From: Oegoconia quadripuncta
Lineage: Eukaryota; Arthropoda; Insecta; Lepidoptera; Autostichidae
Assembly: GCA_949316235.1 (NCBI GenBank)
Contig: OX438747.1
Span: 2,480,501 to 2,544,500, forward strand
Direction: 5' to 3'
Length of the DNA stretch: 64,000 nt
The notes beneath the pieces were generated by a model. That model did no database searches and had not been told where the DNA came from. It saw only the letters and a list, made by a program, of their open reading frames with translations. A program made the position numbers and the translations under genes. This document shows, piece by piece, positions 20,273 to 31,163 of this stretch. How positions within the stretch are numbered: the first letter of the stretch is position 1; each line of letters begins with the position of its first letter.

Positions 20273-20971
20273 ATCACAGTGACCATAATCGACGGGGCCC
20301 ATTAAAAATCATTAAAAATAATGGATACGGAAGAATTCTCTAAACGATAAGTAACAATCGTATTAAAATCCGTTGCGTAGCGTTGCGTCAACTAAGCGCA
20401 CAAAGAGACAGAAAACTGACAGATTGCCACTTTGTTTCGTACTATATTTAGAGACGTACACTACTTTTCTTCGTAACAAAAAAAAAACGTTTTTATCTAA
20501 TAGCTAAAAAAAAATTAAACACCAATATTCCTTCAACTTTATCAATAATACTTATCATTTTTATCCTCAATATCAGATACCGATGGACCTGACCTCATGG
20601 CCACGCATGCACCATATATTGGCAGACGTATCACTTAATATTAAATTAGAATATGGAACACTTACCTTCGTTGAAATTATCAAAAAATAATTCACTTATC
20701 AACTAAGAATTCAGTTTAAAGACAAACGTGTGTTTCACTCTTGCTCCGGTGTCGGAGTATATGTATGATATTTATGATAGATAGTACAAGTGATATGATA
20801 AGACGTAATACAAGCAAGTGATGATAAAAGAAACAGTGCAATTGGTTACTAATAAGTAAGCATAGTTAGTTAATAGTGCATAATAATGCATTCATCATGT
20901 TATTAATTCTATTAATAAAATAAATAATTAAATAAATAAATCGGTAAATAGATTTTCTAATTAAATAAATC
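20273..20971. other. Mixed non-coding stretch with an RTE-like 3' piece
   Basis: 20357-20455 (AAAATCCGTTGCGTAGCGTT, GACTGCCACTTTGTTTCG-like) resembles 50540-50630 and common RTE 3' ends. The rest is AT-rich without named features. Confidence 0.4.
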
Positions 20972-21183
20972 AATATTTCGGACACTTACACCAATCATCT
21001 AGTCACAAAAAGTGCTATGGAAACTAGTTAACGGATAAACATACATAAATATTTATATAAACATCCATGACTCGGGAATAAATGTTTGTATTCATCACAC
21101 AAACATTTACCCCTCGCGGGATTCGAATCCGCAACCGTTGGTTTCGCTGACAGGGTCACTATCCACTACACCAATCGGTCGTC
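20972..21183 (-). mobile_element. SINE-B copy
   Basis: The complement of GACGACCGATTGGTGTAGTG lies at the right end and the tail signature AAGTGTCCGAAATA complement at the left. The B box is GGATTCGAATCC on the minus strand; one base differs from other copies. Confidence 0.9.
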
Positions 21184-21390
21184 ATTAATAATAACTATGA
21201 ATTATTAATTTAGAAAACCCCAGACGATAGTCCAGATATTTAATAAATTATTTATTTATTTATTTGCAACAAGAGAAAGTAGTTCCAATAAATAACTATT
21301 TAAGTTTGTATAAACGGTATAACCCGATAGTATATATAATTTGTATATCTTACGACACATAGAGATGAAGACGAATTAAAAGGGGTCTAT

Positions 21391-21875
21391 ACAATACAAT
21401 ACAATACAATACAAATACTCTTTATTGCGCAAAATAATTTACAATAATTTTTGATGATAACAATAGAACACAATTAGGCGGTCTTTATTAAAATGCATAC
21501 ATTAAATACTCCTATTTTTAACTCGCATAACATAATCCGCATAATTTTAAAACCGCATAATCTTAATTTCTATAAAATGCGAACGCATAATCTTAATGTG
21601 CATATTATTAATATTCATAACAATATCAAAGCATAAATTTAATAAGTATAATGTTAGTTTTCATACTCATGATAAATTCGAAATAAATTGTGAGAGACAA
21701 GTAAAGCTTTTATATTAATGCACAGCTAATAATGACTTACGTACATTATACCTAGTAAGTCATTTGTTTTAAAATAAAGCTTCCATTTTTATATTATACG
21801 TTCAACCTAACATCGAAGGCTATTTCTTATCTGTTGTGCAATAAAGTGTATTTGTATTGTATTGTATTGTATTGA
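21391..21875. repeat. LINE-G-type 3' tails facing outward
   Basis: The left end is (ACAAT)n plus AAATACTCTTTATTGCGC, a reversed LINE-G tail. The right end is GTGCAATAAAGTGTATTTGT plus (ATTGT)n, a forward tail. Two truncated LINE ends in opposite orientation enclose AT-rich DNA. Confidence 0.6.
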
Positions 21876-22031
21876 AGGCTAAGGCGGGAGGCGAAGCTTC
21901 GAACGACGACGTTACATTCATCGAAATTAGTACTTAAGCATTAATGACACCTTAGCACAGAATTAATATAGTACTAACTATTATCATTAATGTTAAATAT
22001 TCTTAATATTTGTGTACAATAAAGGATTTAA

Positions 22032-22118
22032 TTTTTTTTTTTTTTTTATATGAGAGGGCGGCAAACGAGCATGCGGGTCACCTGATGGAAAGCAATCACC
22101 GCCGCCCATGGACATACA
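22032..22118 (-). mobile_element. LINE-E 3' end fragment
   Basis: Poly-T, then ATGAGAGGGCGGCAAACGAG and CACCTGATGGAAAGCAATC, matches other LINE-E termini. Only about 85 bp remain. Confidence 0.85.
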
Positions 22119-22829
22119 TACATGGAAGTACATAGGTAAGTTGGATCCAGATTTATAATAACACCAATGAGTAAAATGTATAAAATACAGATTGTATTTC
22201 TCAAGTTTAGAAAATAAATATACTTAGCTTTAATAAAAAAATATTTGGTGGTTTAAAGATGCGACTTCAAATCCATTCCATTCTCACCATCCGCACGCAA
22301 AGAATTTATTGTAAAGAAGTTTGCTATCTAATAAATGAATGACAGTAAATAAAAACTCTTGGGCTATGGATTCTGTTGGCATAAAAAAATTGTGGATATC
22401 TCTTTAGGAAAAAAAAAATATCAAAAAATACTACTACCTACACTTTTTACTTGCCAAATTTTGCGCTGAGAATTTTGTAGTTTCAGCGTTAATTACGTTG
22501 ATTGTGTCTATACTAACAAAGATGGACCTTTTTGTCTGGAAAAAAAAATGAATAAACAGTTTGTGCACTACTCACGATTTGGAAGAGACAATTTCGCCAT
22601 GGGTTCTGAGTTTTTATCACACTTTTGAATAAAACCGCGTTGTCCCTACGAATGGTACTGTGAGCGAGCGCCGGCAGCAGTCGCGTGTGGCAAGCGATCT
22701 CAAAATTGCGATACAAGTTTCAATTGATTCTATATAAATAAATAAAGATGAAATACAAATTCTTTTCATACTATTTAATACAGAACGTGTGTATTGAATC
22801 AATCTTGAGATCGAAATTCCACCCGGTAT
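22119..22829. other. No supported gene
   Basis: AT-rich. The two overlapping minus frames at 22850-22513 show no domain, and no repeat family from elsewhere in the window was recognised. Confidence 0.35.
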
Positions 22830-22985
22830 CAAATCAAAAATCAAAATCAAAAATGTTTTATTTCGGAAGTTTTAAGAATGACATTTGAAATCGTCATGAC
22901 ATACAGTTATCGCTCATTCACTAGGCAGTCTCCCCAGAGAAGAACGATCAAGAAACTCCGGGGTTGCTCTTTTTAAATAATTGTA
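22830..22985 (-). mobile_element. LINE-D2 3' end
   Basis: Tail AAATCAAAATCAAAAATG, then TCATTCACTAGGCAGTCTCC and GAAGAACGATCAAGAAACTC, as in 15207-15360. Truncated after the AAAGAGCAACCC segment. Confidence 0.88.
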
Positions 22986-23575
22986 TTTTTAATTTATAAT
23001 ATATTATATAATATAATAAATAATATACTAAATTAAATTTAGTATATTGCTGGAGATTGAAAAATAATTATATCTGCATTTTTTTACTTTTCACGACAAT
23101 AAATCACGGGTGTGCTGGAAGAGATCTCTTATAGAGATAAGTTCGCCTTTGTACATTTTTCTAAAATATTTGTTAATGACCATTTCTTTGCGTGTGTGTG
23201 TGCAATAAAGTGTTAAAATAAAAAAAAATAAAAAATAAAGTTGGTTATATTAATGGATAAAACGATTATTGTCACAGACTTCACCTTGTATTGTATCTAT
23301 CTCTACATAGGAATGGTCAAAATGAGCGTCCCCACCATCTCCGACCTCATCTTCACTTAACATCAAACGCGATTGCGATAAAGCGCTAATATAATGTAAA
23401 TATAAAATGTTAATCCATTCTGAATGTATGTAAAATATGTGCAATATTATCAGCGCTAATCAATCGCATCTCATTTGTTTTGGGAAGTGTAAATTAAAAT
23501 GAACTTGATTGAAGAGAATGGTTGTGGCTGGATGTCTGTAGAATGCTCTTAGTGTTTATCACCTGTATCTAACCT
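22986..23575. other. AT-rich stretch with SINE and LINE scraps
   Basis: 23100-23215 resembles a LINE-G-like 3' UTR (GATAAGTTCGCCTTTGTAC, GTGCAATAAAGTG). 23331-23378 resembles a SINE-C fragment (CCGACCTCATCTTCACTTAA). Nothing coding. Confidence 0.4.
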
Positions 23576-23665
23576 AACCGCCTTCGTAGCTCAATGTAAG
23601 CAACATAAGGTTTTCGAATTGAAGGTCGCGGGTTCGATGTTTAGTACTCGTTTTGGTTGGTGGAA
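23576..23665 (+). repeat. SINE-C head fragment
   Basis: AACCGCCTTCGTAGCTCAATG through GTCGCGGGTTCGATG and TTTTGGTTGGTGG is present. The body after that is lost. 23666-23962 holds nothing named. Confidence 0.75.
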
Positions 23666-23962
23666 GTATTTTCATCCGCATCATTACAATTTCACAATGT
23701 GTTGCTACACAAACCAAACAATATAAATATTACCCGTGCAATAACTCTCCAATAGCAGAACTCCTAAATCTAAAATGTGATATGATATGATAATAATAAA
23801 GTTTGGTAAATGGTGCATTTAATGATATTCAATTAAATGTAAGAAGCGTTACAGGATTCGCAGATAGTAAGTGGATACTTGTGTGGATACTTACACCTGG
23901 ATAGGTGTGTTGATAGATGTTCCTCGCCGGTTATTAGTGGTATATTGTGGTTGATGCTTTAT

Positions 23963-24232
23963 ACAATACAATACGATACGATACGGTATCGTACGGTACG
24001 GTACGGTACGGTACGGTACGACACGACACGACACGATACGATACAATACAAATACACTTTATTGCACAGTAAAAGAAAATACAATTTCAGAAAAGTGGTA
24101 AGAATAGAATGTACAATTTGGCGACCTTATTACTAAAAGCGATCTCTTCCACGCAACCTTTGGGTATAAGGACAGTACCTACATTTGAAGTTGGTAGGCT
24201 GTGCGGTATTAAATACCTTTATACCTACTTTT
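23963..24232 (-). mobile_element. LINE-G 3' end with mutated pentamer tail
   Basis: The tail is 18 pentamers (23963-24052) grading ACAAT, ACGAT, ACGGT, ACGAC, ACGAT, ACAAT. The complement of CAATAAAGTGTATT follows, then the TTGGGTATAAGGAC UTR segment shared with 32790-33215 and 43300-43490. Confidence 0.85.
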
Positions 24233-24365
24233 CCACAGGACAATCATATAATCGTTGATCGGATTATTTAACACAATTAACAAGCTCAATCAATGCCAGC
24301 CTAAGCATGCGTGAAGTTGATCCCTAGATTAAAAGATTGCATCAATTAAAGTTAATAATTAAGTT

Positions 24366-24995
24366 AAACGCAGAAATCTTCACATTCTTTCCCTCCTCCA
24401 TTCCGTTCTGTTCAACCCGCATACTCCTATGTATTTAAAACAACGCTTCCTATTTCATTCTTCCACCCACAGTCTCCCCCTTCGTTCGTCCGATAACCTT
24501 CGGCTTTATGTTCCCCCCAATACGTCCAATTACTATAGCAAATCTTATACTCTGCAGGCAATTCGTCTATGGAACGCCCTTCCCGAGTCTATACGTCGTG
24601 CACAATCATCATTTACTTTTAGAGCACAAGTCATAAGGCACATTTTCTAGCGTCTTGACTGTTGCCGTATTCGTGGTTCTGAGATTTGATAATTAAAGTA
24701 TCTAATATTTTCTTTGTTTGGTGTCACATATATTGTATATGTATATATAACAATTTATAACTATATATGTAGGTATATTTTACACTATCACTGCATGTAA
24801 GTTGATGTTCATATCTAAAGTATGTATGTTTATATCTATTGTTTGGTATTTATTATTTTATATATTTAAGTCATTGGTGCATAACCTACTTGCTTTTATC
24901 CCGTTCTACTTTTTTCTCTACCCAAAGGTAGTCTGGTAGAAATCGCTTAATAGTGATAAGACCGCCTGGTTGTACAATTATTATTTTTTTTGAAG
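24366..24995 (+). pseudogene. LINE-G-type retrotransposon C-terminal fragment and 3' UTR
   Basis: The frame 24429-24650 gives SSDNLRLYVPPNTSNYYSKS and LQAIRLWNALPESIRRAQS, the end of a Jockey-like RT protein. The related copy at 42878-43134 shares these residues. A 3' UTR with CTACCCAAAGGTAGTCTGG and GGTTGTACAATTATT follows. The RT palm is absent. Confidence 0.8.
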
Positions 24996-25677
24996 CTTTA
25001 TATTAATAGTTTACTAACTTCATTAAAAGTGGAAATAAAAAAAGAAGTATCAACCCAAATAAGAAACTCAAATAGAATTTGGTCAAGGGTGTATTGGTGT
25101 CACTATGGGTCAGGTAAAATGAACGGTAGTCACACCAATGTGGCAAATTAGTGTGACTACGGATCGGTTGGGATATTTTTGTATCCTACACTGAATAAAA
25201 AAATTTTTGACTTGACTTGAAAGGTGAATCGTAACGTTACGAATGTATGAAAAAACCGTACTCAAATCCGAGCAGCTGTTACTCAGATACATCCGGATAA
25301 AGACTAGATACACACAACGCCGTCAAGCACATAACACCCTTCGTTTTTCGTCGCAACATTTAAGAAGGGGCAATCCTTAAGGTCGTTTGCTGCTGACGGT
25401 AATTTCCATGTAAGAAGTAAAGTACTTAACTATAAGAAATTAGGTTATCGACAACTGCAAACAAATGCAGCACGCCTTATCTTTTGTTATAAATTGTCGT
25501 TCGAGATTGTTAACGATTTGTTTTTGAAATAAAAGTAATCGTTCATAATTCTAGGCTGACCGTTTATATCGTTTGTCTCCTCAACAGTCTTACACGTCCC
25601 CATTGTTGGGGGTCATCCTCTTCTCACTGAGAGAGGGTATCGGATTTGTGTTAGACCATATTGGCCATCTGACAGTC
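24996..25677. other. Mosaic of LINE tails and RTE-type pieces
   Basis: 25080-25220 ends ACTGAATAAAAAAATTTTTG plus CTTGACTTGA, a LINE-like tail, and contains the hairpin GTAGTCACAC/GTGTGACTAC (25124-25162). 25255-25350 has an RTE-type end (CAACGCCGTCAAGCACATAA). 25587-25670 is an RTE terminus (CGTCCCCATTGTTGGGGG). Confidence 0.45.
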
Positions 25678-25932
25678 AAATTAGACAAATATCGGACGTA
25701 AATACTGCTAGATTAGTATATTTTAGTTATTTCCATAGCCTGATGTCTCACGGTATCTTGCTGTGTGGGAAATGCAGCGGATATAAATACAATCTTTGTT
25801 TTACAAAAACGAGCCGTTCGCGCAATTTAACAATTGAGACCTGCAGTGTCACTTAGAGACAGATTTAAAGAGTATAATATTCTAACCTTTTCGTCACTAC
25901 ATTTTTGAAAATCTAATTATGTCAAAAAAATT
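25678..25932 (+). repeat. LINE-D fragment, internal
   Basis: It covers the AAATTAGACAAATATCGGAC to AAATCTAATTATGTC segment of LINE-D with frameshifts, and ends abruptly at a second LINE-D copy in the same orientation. Confidence 0.8.
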
Positions 25933-27009
25933 TTTTGGTTTACATAAATGACTTGCCAAACCTTGTAAAGGATAAACATGAAATAGTATTGTTTGCTGAC
26001 GATACCTCTGTATTGTTTAAAGTAAATAGACTAAAATTAAATTATGACGACGTGAACAACGCTATTTCTCAAATAGTAGAATGGTTTACGGCAAATAATT
26101 TGTTACTTAATAAGAAAAAAAGTAAATGTGTTAAATTTGTACTGCCTAATGTCAGGGAGGTGCCCACAAATATAATGATAAAAAATGTCACTCTAGACCT
26201 TGTTGAGTCCACTGTATTTTTGGGCATTACTTTGGACGCCAAATTACAATGGGGTCCTCATATTCATAAATTGGCGAAGAAGCTCAGCTCTGCAGCGTAT
26301 GCAGTCAAAAAAATTAGACAAATATCGGACGTAAATACTGCTAGATTAGTATATTTTAGTTATTTTCATAGCCTGAAGTCTTACGGTATCTTGCTGTAGG
26401 AAAATGCCGCGGATATAAATACAATCTTTGTTTTATATAAACGAGGCGTTCGCGCAATTTATCATTTGAGACCTGCAGTGTCACTTAGAGACAGATTTAA
26501 AGAGTATAATATTCTAACCTTTTCGTCACAGCACATTTTTGAAAATCGAATGTATGTCAAAAAAATATTGCATCATTTAGGAAAAATAGTGATAAACATG
26601 ATGTCAAAACAAGAAATAAAGATAAACTTGCAGGTCACATAAGTCGCCCCCGCAAAGTCAGTAATTCATTCAAAGGGTTATGTATACGCTTCTTCAATAA
26701 AGTTCCTGTTGATATACAAAATCTTCCTTTCAATAAATTGAAAGATACTATAAAACAGAAACTATTAAGAAAGCATATTATAAAATATCAAATTATAATA
26801 ATGAAATATTATAATATAAAATAATAATTAATAATTTTGTAACATCAAAACCGTTTTTTAAAAAAGAGCAACCTCTCGAGTTTCTTGCTTGTTCTTCTCA
26901 GGGGAAAATTGGCTTTTGAACAAGCAGTAGCTTAAAAAATGTAAAATCTGACTATTTAAATTGTACCCTGTGTACCTACAAAATAAAGCATTTTTTGATT
27001 TTGATTTTG
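25933..27009 (+). pseudogene. LINE-D retrotransposon, RT palm to 3' tail
   Basis: The longest LINE-D frame (25935-26399) starts [14 protein letters not shown], has the catalytic FADDTS, then NNLLLNKKKSKC and LGITLDAKLQWGPHIH, and ends at a frameshift in the LLWGNAAD motif. The C-terminal part follows with more frameshifts (RNSDKHDV, NKVPVDIQNLPF). The 3' UTR with GAGTTTCTTGCTTGTTCTTC ends in a TTTGAT tail at 27009. It is 5'-truncated just before the palm. Confidence 0.9.
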
Positions 27010-27033
27010 AGTATTTGTAGACTACAGACAGCT

Positions 27034-27215
27034 TAACGAGTGCCTTTAATTGAAAACTGAGCTATGTCAGTGACTATCGTTCGCCAACGGATGTCGTCAT
27101 TCCTGATTTGGTCAGCTAGTGAAACGCCGAGCATCGCCCTCTCCATGGCTCGTTGCGTGAACCTGAGCTTTCTTATGAGGCCCACAGTGAGAGACCACGT
27201 TTCAGCGCCATGAAA
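27034..27215 (-). pseudogene. RTE-type LINE C-terminal RT fragment
   Basis: The minus strand reads TWSLTVGLIRKLRFTQRAME, then RAMLGVSLADQIRNDDIRWR, then an in-frame stop near 27034. The Q-R-AMERAMLGVS-L-D-x-IRN string is characteristic of RTE-clade ORF2 C-termini. No ATG was seen and it is truncated on both sides. Confidence 0.85.
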
Positions 27216-27223
27216 ACCGTTTT

Positions 27224-27562
27224 AACCGCCTCCGTGGATAAATGTAAACAACATTGGGTTTACGATTCGGAGGTCGCGGGTTCGATCCCCAGCGGGGTAC
27301 ATGTTTAAGTAGGTACTCGGTTTTGTTGGTGGTAGGGCATTTTAAATGTCCGCCTGGCTAGCTACCACCATCTTATCTAAATCTGCCGCCAAGCAGCAAT
27401 GTTAATAGCATTGTTGTGTTCCGGTTGTCAGAGATAAGATAGCCAGTCCTCCAAATGTGTTGGGGTTTGCGGGTCAGTACGCTTCCACCTACGACCTCAT
27501 CTTCACTTAACATCAGGTGTGATTGAGGTCAAGTTCGAACCTGTCGTGCATAAAAAAAAAAA
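27224..27562 (+). mobile_element. SINE-C, full length
   Basis: Head AACCGCCTCCGTGG, B box GGTTCGATCCCC, body with GCCTGGCTAGCTACCACC, a stem-forming ATGTTAATAGCATTG, then CATCAGGTGTGATTGAGG and poly-A. It serves as the reference copy for the family. It has an A-box change (CTCAATG to ATAAATG). Confidence 0.93.
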
Positions 27563-28159
27563 CAAATTAAGCCACAAGGCTTAACTTAGATAATCGTAAA
27601 TTAATAACGAATGGCAGTCGTCACGAGTGATTTACGTGCTCAAGAGCTGGTAGAGATGTATCATAATTCTAAGAAATAGTTACTTTTAATTGTCACAGGA
27701 AAATTTGTACCGATTTACTACAATTATATTACCTTTTATCACTGATTAAATCGATTATAAATAACATACAACTCATCGGAGAGGATGTAAACAAGGACAT
27801 TTACCTTGTTCCTTGTTTGTTATTGAACCGCCAAAAATGATGACAACGACAGTTCACTAAGATTCCATCTCTATCTCCGGCAAGTAACATCAGATCTTCA
27901 CCAAATCTCTATGGGACCAAAGTAGCAGTATATACCCTTTCAAACGAAAAAATACTCATCAATATCGGTTATCACTTGATCAAGATATCGTGATAATAAA
28001 GATACAAAAAAATTAGGTCGATTGAGAATCCCCTCCTTTTTTGACAGCAAAAAAAAAAATTCGGCGTAAAACTAGACAATAAGAATTAAAATAAAATTAA
28101 TTGAGCTAAAAACATAAACACTACAAATCCGTTGTAATTTTTAAAGAAATTGAAAAATA
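27563..28159. other. No supported gene
   Basis: AT-rich. 28010-28060 (GAATCCCCTCCTTTTTTGAC) resembles the end of an RTE-type 3' UTR. Nothing else was recognised. Confidence 0.35.
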
Positions 28160-28558
28160 TTGGGTCTTTACGAAATTTATGAAATTGGAGTTTTTTTTCT
28201 TCGTTAATCATATGCACCTAAGCTATATCCAAATTTGTTTTTTATTTGGAAATTGGAATATTATTTCAAGGTTTCACATGAAATACTTTTTAATTTCTGG
28301 GCTAAATCACTTAATAAAAAAAATTTGAAAAGAGCTCTGTTCATTTGCTTTCCATAATCATTTCTTAGATTCCCTGAAACATTTATAAAGCGATTAACGC
28401 TGCCTATACTTAACTTAATGTTATCCGATAATACACACAAAATTTTGTTAAATTTGGATTTGCCGTTCCCAAAAAAAAAATCAAAAATGTTTTTATGGAG
28501 AAAACAGTCTTAATGAAATTCTTCATACAAAACGCCAATTTCATAAGTAGGACATAGG
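28160..28558. mobile_element. MITE (copy 2), inverted relative to copy 1
   Basis: Left TIR TTGGGTCTTTACG...TATGAAATTGG; the right end is a more decayed complement. Inner blocks match 2558-2980 on the opposite strand (TCAAGGTTTCACATGAAAT, CTATACTTAACTTAATG). TA precedes it at 28158. Confidence 0.75.
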
Positions 28559-28639
28559 TACTTAATTTTACCTCTGGCTCCCAAACTAGGGTAGAATACT
28601 TTCTGTCTATGTCAGTCGCCACAAAGTCACTAGGGCGCA

Positions 28640-28965
28640 ATACGCTTTTATATTAATGTTCCAGTTGACATTCAAACTACGCTTTTAAATAAATCCAAAA
28701 CCATCATAAAACAGAAATTATTCAGCAAAGGCTATCATAAAATGTCTAACATTGGTTGATAAGCCAGTATAACATATATGTACTTTTTGTCGCATCACAA
28801 ATTGTAATCAAATACCTATTTAAAAAGAGCAACCCTTCAATTGATTGCTCTTTCTTGTCTAGGGAGTTAAATAGACTCATGAATGAGCAGTAATTTTAAT
28901 ATTTAGTTTAAAAAAATATAAAACTTATCTTGTGAAAAAGAAATTTTAGACGATTGTCTATCGAA
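28640..28965 (+). mobile_element. LINE-D2-like 3' end, diverged
   Basis: CCAGTTGACATTCAAACTACG through AAAACAGAAATTATTCAGC encodes a decayed NVPVDIQ...KQKLFSKGYHK-like end. The 3' UTR has AAAAAGAGCAACCCTTCAA and ATGAATGAGCAGTAATTTT. No simple-repeat tail remains. Confidence 0.65.
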
Positions 28966-28989
28966 TATGGATATTCTGTGGATTGTATG

Positions 28990-29262
28990 ATGATGAGTAC
29001 CGAAAGATATCTTCGGAATAGCTTAACCGATTTTCATCAAACATGGCTAATAACATAGTCTTTAATATAATAATAATAGAAGTTTAAAAACCACAATATC
29101 CGACAGCATATTTTGCATTTCACGGGCTCCATGTTGGATTATTTAACATAAAATGTATCCATTGACACTCCAGGGATCAAGACGAATCTAACGACACCTT
29201 GCACTGCACGATCAAGCCGTTTAAGTTACAGGAGGTAACAGAGAAATCTACATACACACATA
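28990..29262. repeat. RTE-type 3' UTR repeat, unclassified
   Basis: It shares ATCCGACAGCATATTTTG, CGGGCTCCATGTTG and GACGAATCTAACGACACC with 44999-45260, where a LINE-E tail interrupts the same sequence. Non-coding. Confidence 0.55.
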
Positions 29263-29425
29263 CTTACATACATACACTCGAAAAACATTACTCTCCTTAT
29301 TTGGGCAGTCGGGTAACCACCGGGGGTCGGACCACGCGTTACTGAGGTACACCCAGAAAAAAACTGGGTGTAGAAGACGCAAAGGGAGGCAATGAGGAAA
29401 TTGGGTGATAAAGCTGGAACCACAT
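29263..29425 (-). repeat. RTE-type LINE 3' end
   Basis: On the minus strand ACGCGTGGTCCGACCCCCGG, GGTTACCCGACTGCCC and ATGTTTTTCGAGTGTATGTA, with an ATGT tail on the left. This is a common insect RTE terminus. Confidence 0.6.
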
Positions 29426-29458
29426 GTCTTTAGACGACAAAACTTATAAATGTAACAT

Positions 29459-30515
29459 GGGAATCTGTACACTTGGGAATCTGTACACATGGGAATCTGT
29501 AGACATGAGAATCTGATGACATGGGGGGCATCTGTAATATTGGAAATATGTAGACATGGGAATCTGTAGAAATATACATCTTATAAGAAAGAAAAGTATT
29601 TATTGCCAACAAATACAGAAAATTTCGTAAGGTATAACATTTTGCATAATTAAATGTATTTGTGGCAAAGGGATTGGTCGTCAGCATTTGCTGCCAATAT
29701 GTCGTATGGCAATTGACAGCGCTGGTTTTCAGCGCCACCCCTCTCTCACTTGGGTTTTCAAAATAAAACAACAGTCAGGCGCGTTCCCACATACACTCAT
29801 GTGTGAGAAAAATAAACAGGAAAAAAAGAAAAAAAACTGATGTTACCTACTTGAGAGTGCGATAACAAAAAGCAAAAGATCTTAAAAATAAAAAATTCAT
29901 ATGTGAATTAGCCATTAAGCACACTTTTTACTGTCTATTCTATGTTAATCTGTAGAAATAGGGTACTGTAGGCATGGGAATCTGTAGAGATGGGAATCTG
30001 TACACACGAGAATCTGTAGTGTTGACAATCTGTAGACAAGGGTTTCTGTATGGCCGTAAGGATTTACAATCATTTGCCAGATAGTTTTAAGGACAAAAGT
30101 CTAATTCCTTTTAAAAAACAAGTACATGACTTTTATTTGAATAAATGCTATTATTCTGTTCAAGAATTTATTAATGATCAATTGTAATTAGCACCTGGTT
30201 ACTGACATTTGCATGCCTTTTTTACTGACATTTTAATGAATTGTTATTTTATTTTATTCATTGTTTAAATTATCTTTCTGATCTGTAAGATGACAGATTT
30301 TGACATTTATATTTTTCCAATTTATTGATTTTTAATGCATGATCTGTCTTCACATATTATAATATTTTGCACGCTTCTTAAAGCAGAGTATGTCTTGGAA
30401 AATAATTTATTAAGACCTTATTGTACCATATTCTTGCAAATAAATAATTTTTATTTATTTTATTTTATTTATGTAATATTGGAAATCTGTAGAATTGTGA
30501 ATCTGTAGACGTGGG
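29459..30515 (+). repeat. 16-bp minisatellite GGGAATCTGTAGACAT, interrupted
   Basis: Units of 16 bp run at 29459-29580, 29940-30052 and 30478-30515, all in one orientation (for example GGGAATCTGTACACTT, GGGAATCTGTACACAT, GGGAATCTGTAGACAT). 29581-29939 holds unclassified sequence with a LINE-like CGCTGGTTTTCAGCGCC. 30053-30475 is a CR1-like LINE insertion. Confidence 0.85.
30056..30475 (+). pseudogene. CR1-like LINE C-terminal fragment inserted in the minisatellite
   Basis: The open frame 30056-30187 lacks an ATG and reads VRIYNHLPDSFKDKSLIPFK, then DFYLNKCYYSVQEFINDQL, and stop. The R-IYN-LP and KCYY motifs match the C-terminus of the other CR1-like copies. The 3' UTR ends in a TTTTA/TTTAT tail before the array resumes. 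Confidence 0.85.
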
Positions 30516-30925
30516 AAAAATCGCCGCCAAACACATAACGTTCATGAGTCATTAACACCTAAATGGCGCTATAATAAAATGACTATACTATTCATAAATA
30601 TTAGTAACTATGTGTCACATACAATTAATATCAAAGTACGAAACGATGCATCATTGTCGATAATTTTAGAAATTATTACATAAATCTTACCTAGAATAGA
30701 CTAGTAAGTTTTAAGTTATCTGCTAACCACACATTACGTATCGCAACCACAAGGCAATTATGTCCTTGCGCTCGCGACTTCGCACATAGAATCGGCGAGC
30801 TGCCCCCGTAGCATGACAACGTTCGACGTAGGTGTGTGAGTGGTATAGTTGTATATTTTGTCCAATAGAATGAGCAGGACAAATATTATCTCCTATGACA
30901 AACATTTATTCCGCCTGTCATGCTA
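30516..30925. other. Unclassified, possibly repeat-derived
   Basis: 30715-30900 is less AT-rich and open in two minus frames, but no domain is visible. CAAACACATAACGTTCATG at 30530 resembles RTE 3' ends. Confidence 0.3.
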
Positions 30926-31163
30926 CTAGTGCTGTTTGGTTAGAGACCTTGACCTCTGAATAGAGGTCGCAGGTTCAAATCTCGCTAAGGACATATGTTG
31001 GTATAGGGAATTGTACAAACTAGAAATTGTACAAACTAGGAATTGTACGAAATAGAAATTGTACCAAATCAGTAAAGAAGGATAATGTACCAGCTTATTC
31101 GTGTAGTTTATCAACGTTTGGTATACATAATACAAGCCAAGTTGCTTAATCTGGAACAAGATG
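30926..31163 (+). mobile_element. SINE-A, diverged copy with an internal 16-bp array
   Basis: The head region keeps TGTTTGGTTAG and B box GGTTCAAATC. The 3' end keeps TACAAGCCAAGTTGCTTAAT and CAAGATGGCGCTGAAT. The middle of the SINE is replaced by four tandem 16-mers (31007-31070) and about 30 further bases. Confidence 0.75.
31007..31070 (+). repeat. Four exact-length 16-bp tandem units
   Basis: GGAATTGTACAAACTA, GAAATTGTACAAACTA, GGAATTGTACGAAATA and GAAATTGTACCAAATC are each exactly 16 bp and contain the core AATTGTAC. Confidence 0.9.

Noticed and set aside
29459..29580. CRISPR array
   Set aside because: Units are contiguous 16-mers without unique spacers, in a eukaryotic context.
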